DNA of 64,000 nt from Pseudoalteromonas sp. P1-9 (GTDB lineage Bacteria; Pseudomonadota; Gammaproteobacteria; Enterobacterales; Alteromonadaceae), in the NCBI RefSeq assembly GCF_001399975.1, contig NZ_LKBD01000009.1, positions 56,265 to 120,264 of the forward strand. The letters run 5' to 3'. The notes below the pieces were generated by a model, which had not been told where the DNA came from, did no database searches, and worked only from the letters and a program-made list of their open reading frames with translations. Position 1 is the first letter of the stretch. Every line of letters starts with the position of its first letter. Both the position numbers and the translations under genes were made by a program. Shown one piece after another: positions 61,803 through 64,000 of this stretch.

Positions 61803-62546
61803 ATGAATATTGTCATTATTGAAGACGAACCACTGGCGGCGGAAAAACTGGTTAATTACGTCACGCGCTTTGATGCAAATGCCAATGTGCTAAAAATATG
61901 CGACAAGGTTGCCGATGTCATTGCGTTTTTTCAGGCTGAACCTGAAGTTGACCTGATTTTTTCTGATATTGAATTGCTTGATGGCCAAGTATTTAACGCC
62001 TTTGAAGAAGTCGATTTACCTTGCCCCGTTATTTTCACGACCTCGTATAACGCATTTTGGACCCAAGCTTTTGATAACCAAGGCATCGCGTATTTATTAA
62101 AGCCTTTTACCTATAAGCGTTTTACAAGCGCAATGACAAATTATGAGTCGTTAAAAGCAAATTTAACTCAAACCAAGCAGCTAATTCAAAATCAAAGCAC
62201 AAAGCGCTATAAATCCCGCTTTTTGCTGAAACACGCCAATGCCGTGAGCATTTTAAATGTAGAAGATGTGGTATGTATTCGCGCCGCGTCGGGCGTACTT
62301 TCGGCGTACGATAGTGCGGGTAATCACCATTTGTTATCGGGCAATTCGATGACCGAGCTTGAAGCCGAGCTTAACCCCGAGCACTTTTTCAGACTGAATC
62401 GCAGCGATATTGTGAATATTCACTTTGTTACGTCATTTGAAAATTACGGCAAAGAAACGCTGGCGGTAAACGTAAGTCACATTAACGAACCACTGATCAC
62501 CAGTAAAACACGCACCAGCGAGTTTAAAAAGTGGCTAGCCAGTTAA
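61803..62546 (+). CDS. LytTR-family response regulator
   Basis: 247 residues: receiver domain (about 1-120) with IIEDEP, phospho-acceptor Asp in LIFSDIELLDG and Lys in LLKPF; LytTR DNA-binding domain (about 140-245) with RFLLKHANAVSILNVEDVVCIRA, FRLNRSDIVNIHFV. Cognate of the upstream LytS-type kinase. Target genes are probably in the same cluster. Confidence 0.92.
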   Translation: MNIVIIEDEPLAAEKLVNYVTRFDANANVLKICDKVADVIAFFQAEPEVDLIFSDIELLDGQVFNAFEEVDLPCPVIFTTSYNAFWTQAFDNQGIAYLLKPFTYKRFTSAMTNYESLKANLTQTKQLIQNQSTKRYKSRFLLKHANAVSILNVEDVVCIRAASGVLSAYDSAGNHHLLSGNSMTELEAELNPEHFFRLNRSDIVNIHFVTSFENYGKETLAVNVSHINEPLITSKTRTSEFKKWLAS

Positions 62547-62564
62547 CGGCGCACAGATTGGATT

Positions 62565-62711
62565 TCACGTATCAGGTGGGTTGTCGTTACAGGTTGAGTT
62601 CATTTCACTTTTTAGCCACGCTGTAAACGCAGCAAGTCGTTGATTACTTTTAAGCGCTGTAGGGTAAACAAAATAGCGCTTTACAGCACTTCTCGGTAAA
62701 TTTAGCAAGCC
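62565..62711 (-). pseudogene. C-terminal remnant of a LysR regulator
   Basis: After the CHMI stop the same frame encodes 48 residues: AVKRYFVYPTALKSNQRLAAFTAWLKSEM is the end of a GcvA-type LysR effector domain (cf. the LVYP...AFRDWL ending), stopping at TGA 62565. No start or DNA-binding domain exists. I infer that most of the LysR gene was deleted or displaced at this junction. Confidence 0.6.
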
Positions 62712-63046
62712 TCACACAATTACTTTTGCATAGCTAGCGCGGTCAATATCTTGCACTTCAACTGAGATTGAACAATTCGTTAATGAAAGGCTGTGCAAGT
62801 TGTTTAATACCGTATTAGATAGCATCGCTTTTTGTTCAACGGTGCGCCCTGAGAGTATTTTAAGTGTTACATGCACAAACTTAAGGTCGACAACGCCAGT
62901 TTTGTACTCTGAAAATGAAGTCGCCCTCACTTTGATATCGCTGCCTGTCGGTTCAAACAATTCAGACGCTAACGCCCCTTTATGAACCGCTTCAATTAGT
63001 ATTTTTCCATTAATGTTATCTGAATCTCAATTACACAATGTGGCAT
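62712..63046 (-). pseudogene. 5-carboxymethyl-2-hydroxymuconate isomerase gene with frameshift
   Basis: From ATG 63046 (AGGAG 9 bases ahead) the frame reads MPHCVIE, the CHMI N-terminus with Pro2 as catalytic residue; then a frame change is needed to continue SDNINGKILIEAVHKGALASELFEPTGSDIKVRA...FVHVTLKILSGRTVEQK...VQDIDRASYAKVIV. Insertion of one T between 63025 and 63026 (GAG TAT TCA) would restore an about 110-residue CHMI of normal length. CHMI belongs to the tautomerase superfamily in homoprotocatechuate degradation. No pathway genes are nearby. Either a pseudogene or a sequencing error. Confidence 0.75.
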
Positions 63047-63464
63047 TAGATTCTCCTGTATTTTTTTGTTTCATGGGTTTAAAGGGCTTGTATGTTGCTG
63101 AACCTTTAATACATGACGCAATTGGAAAACCATATGTAGTAGTAACATTATGCTTTACTTTGATTTCCACTTCTTTTTCTTTTATCGAGAGTATTTCTAT
63201 ACTTCTACTTTTTAATAAATCAATCAACTCTAGGCAAGTGTTGTATTCTGATTTGCTCGGTAAGTTGTACTCTTTGTCTCTTTTCTCAATAGCTTTAAGA
63301 AGTCTTGACTGTTGCGTTGAAGATAACTTTTGATGGTATTTCCCTTCCGAATCTACATATGTGTTACCGCTTACGTGTTTCATTTTGCTAAATTTACTTT
63401 CCTCGTTATCAGTACTTGAGCAACCACCTAACATAAATAAAATAACGACAAATATAATTCTCAA
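63027..63464 (-). CDS. Small lipoprotein, probable cassette gene
   Basis: 145 residues with lipobox LGGC (Cys15) and a lysine-rich mature part: SKMKHVSGNTYVDSEGKYHQKL, AIEKRDKEYNLPSKSEYNTCLELIDLLK. It starts with TTG behind a perfect AGGAGG. The C-terminal end (NTGESNATLCN) is encoded by the ribosome site and first codons of the CHMI gene, so the original 3' end was probably lost at a junction. It lies directly after the attC-like site at 63484-63536. Family unknown. Confidence 0.7.
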   Translation of the reverse strand: MRIIFVVILFMLGGCSSTDNEESKFSKMKHVSGNTYVDSEGKYHQKLSSTQQSRLLKAIEKRDKEYNLPSKSEYNTCLELIDLLKSRSIEILSIKEKEVEIKVKHNVTTTYGFPIASCIKGSATYKPFKPMKQKNTGESNATLCN

Positions 63465-63483
63465 TCTGAGCCTCCTTGCAATA

Positions 63484-63536
63484 TAACGCTTTTAGCAGGC
63501 GCGCTGCTTTTTGGCGTCGCTTGCCTAAACTTGTTA
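63484..63536 (-). repeat. attC-like site A (after DUF6881 cassette)
   Basis: On the minus strand the segment runs TAACAAG...GCGTTA, with imperfect inner arms TTTAGGCAAGCG and GCGCCTGCTAAA, right after the DUF6881 stop. Boundary sequences and size (53 bp) fit a short integron attC. Confidence 0.5.
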
Positions 63537-63818
63537 AGAGCTACTTGGCACATACTCCTGCCAAAGCAACTCGAATTTCGTTTTTGATATTGTTTTCCCC
63601 CGAAACTCTTGTTGTGAGTTTATTTCTTCTAAGGGCGGCACAACATCAGTACCTAGCCTCGTATTGAGGCTTTCTGTTGATTCGAAAGCATATCCAACTG
63701 AGCCATCAGGATAGAACTCCAATTTTCTTTTTTCGTAATCATCCGCTCCAATTTCTGAGACAAGCCTTGTAGGCTCATCTTTGAAATCATGCTTCCATTC
63801 TACGTCTATGTATCTCAT
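63534..63818 (-). CDS. DUF6881 protein, cassette gene
   Basis: 94 residues matching DUF6881: MRYIDVEWKHDFKDEPTRL, SEIGADDYEKRKLEFYPDGSVGYA, LGTDVVPPLEEINSQQEFRG and FELLWQEY. These proteins are often immunity-like or solitary and of unknown function. The gene fills the DNA between two attC-like sites almost exactly, the classic integron cassette shape. Confidence 0.82.
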   Translation of the reverse strand: MRYIDVEWKHDFKDEPTRLVSEIGADDYEKRKLEFYPDGSVGYAFESTESLNTRLGTDVVPPLEEINSQQEFRGKTISKTKFELLWQEYVPSSS

Positions 63819-63825
63819 AGGCTCT

Positions 63826-63916
63826 TAACGCCTTACTAATGGGCGCATAAATGCTTGGCTAAAATTAGCGACGAAGGAGCACAAGCCAAGCGTTTTGCGT
63901 CCTTTTGAGTAACTTG
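63826..63916 (-). repeat. attC-like site B
   Basis: About 91 bp. Long imperfect inverted repeat: arms 63841-63860 and 63884-63902 (GCTTGGCT with AGCCAAGC, then GCGCATAAAT against GCAAAACG) with one unpaired base, and the outer core TAAGGCGTTA on the minus strand just ahead of the DUF6881 start. Inner loop GCTCCTTCGTCGCTAA type is also seen in marine attC sites (from memory). Confidence 0.6.
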
Positions 63917-63948
63917 ATACTTATTGAACCTTCTCCCCGAAGTTTAGC

Positions 63949-63973
63949 GAACAGCTAAACTTCAAGGCGACCA
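63949..63973. repeat. Perfect inverted repeat upstream of a right-edge gene
   Basis: GAAGTTTAGC and GCTAAACTTC with a 5-base loop, 20 bp ahead of a ribosome site. No T tract, so possibly an operator or leader hairpin. Confidence 0.5.
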
Positions 63974-63993
63974 AACCAAAAGGAGAAAGCTCA

Positions 63994-64000
63994 ATGAAAT
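63994..64000 (+). CDS. Start of a gene cut by the window edge
   Basis: ATG AAA T with AAAAGGAGAAAG about 9 bases ahead. Only two codons are visible; product unknown. Confidence 0.4.

Noticed and set aside
1..64000. tRNA, rRNA, insertion sequence, phage or CRISPR elements
   Set aside because: None recognised by reading; covariance and profile tools were not available.

Overview
The window looks like chromosomal DNA of an AT-rich marine gammaproteobacterium, most likely Alteromonadales close to Pseudoalteromonas. This is inferred from the mix of curli genes, secreted subtilase and nuclease with P-type C-terminal domains, FucP-type sugar porter, paired GH92 mannosidases, PepSY/DUF3649/DUF3325 iron genes and DUF2750, DUF3297 and YebE-type housekeeping genes. 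I saw no rRNA, tRNA, CRISPR array, phage or insertion sequence.

Layout. 1-3.6 kb: a curli operon read leftwards, csgB-csgA-csgE-csgF-csgG (csgG runs off the edge), with an unusually long CsgA. 4-8.2 kb: secreted subtilase, NlpC/P60 lipoprotein and a Tim44-domain protein. 8.2-17.4 kb: mostly small conserved genes (NDK-like, DUF3297, chromate transporter with LysR, SYLF, YebE, DUF2750), a cytochrome c-rhodanese fusion, two paired membrane proteins and a lipoprotein hydrolase. 17.4-19.8 kb: a DUF3649-PepSY-DUF3325 iron operon behind a Fur-like box. 20-25.8 kb: a membrane protein/XRE repressor pair, a DKNYY protein, a hydrolase, a zinc alcohol dehydrogenase and an EamA exporter. 25.8-31.6 kb: TonB receptor with a Fur-like box, orphan Tat-type DctP and a secreted endonuclease I. 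32.7-39.2 kb: PhoX-like lipoprotein, a di-CXXCH protein with a membrane partner, and an AraC regulator facing a DUF2306 protein.

39.3-44.2 kb: an FHA protein divergent from a Ser/Thr kinase with TPRs, converging on a three-gene set: a BcsD-like protein, an unannotated 53-aa protein and a protein ending in a WDPTI motif. 44.4-53.9 kb: a complete mannoside-use operon (two GH92 mannosidases, sugar porter, fructokinase, mannose isomerase) with a divergent LacI regulator and a perfect palindromic operator at the operon promoter. 53.9-59 kb: serine hydrolase, MerC-like protein behind a Zur-like box, an MFS/AraC divergent pair and a periplasmic binding protein. 59.1-62.5 kb: lipoprotein behind tandem TACANNTGTA boxes, a membrane-anchored protein and a LytS/LytTR two-component pair.

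62.5-64 kb looks like the distal end of an integron cassette array: two attC-like sites flank a DUF6881 cassette, followed by a lipoprotein cassette that reads into a frameshifted CHMI gene, itself abutting the last 48 codons of a lost LysR gene.

The best candidates for new biology are the orphan BcsD-like set beside the kinase/FHA pair, the long acidic CsgA, the MerC gene under apparent Zur/Fur control, the tandem CopY/BlaI-like boxes with no matching regulator nearby, and the cassette-array junction.
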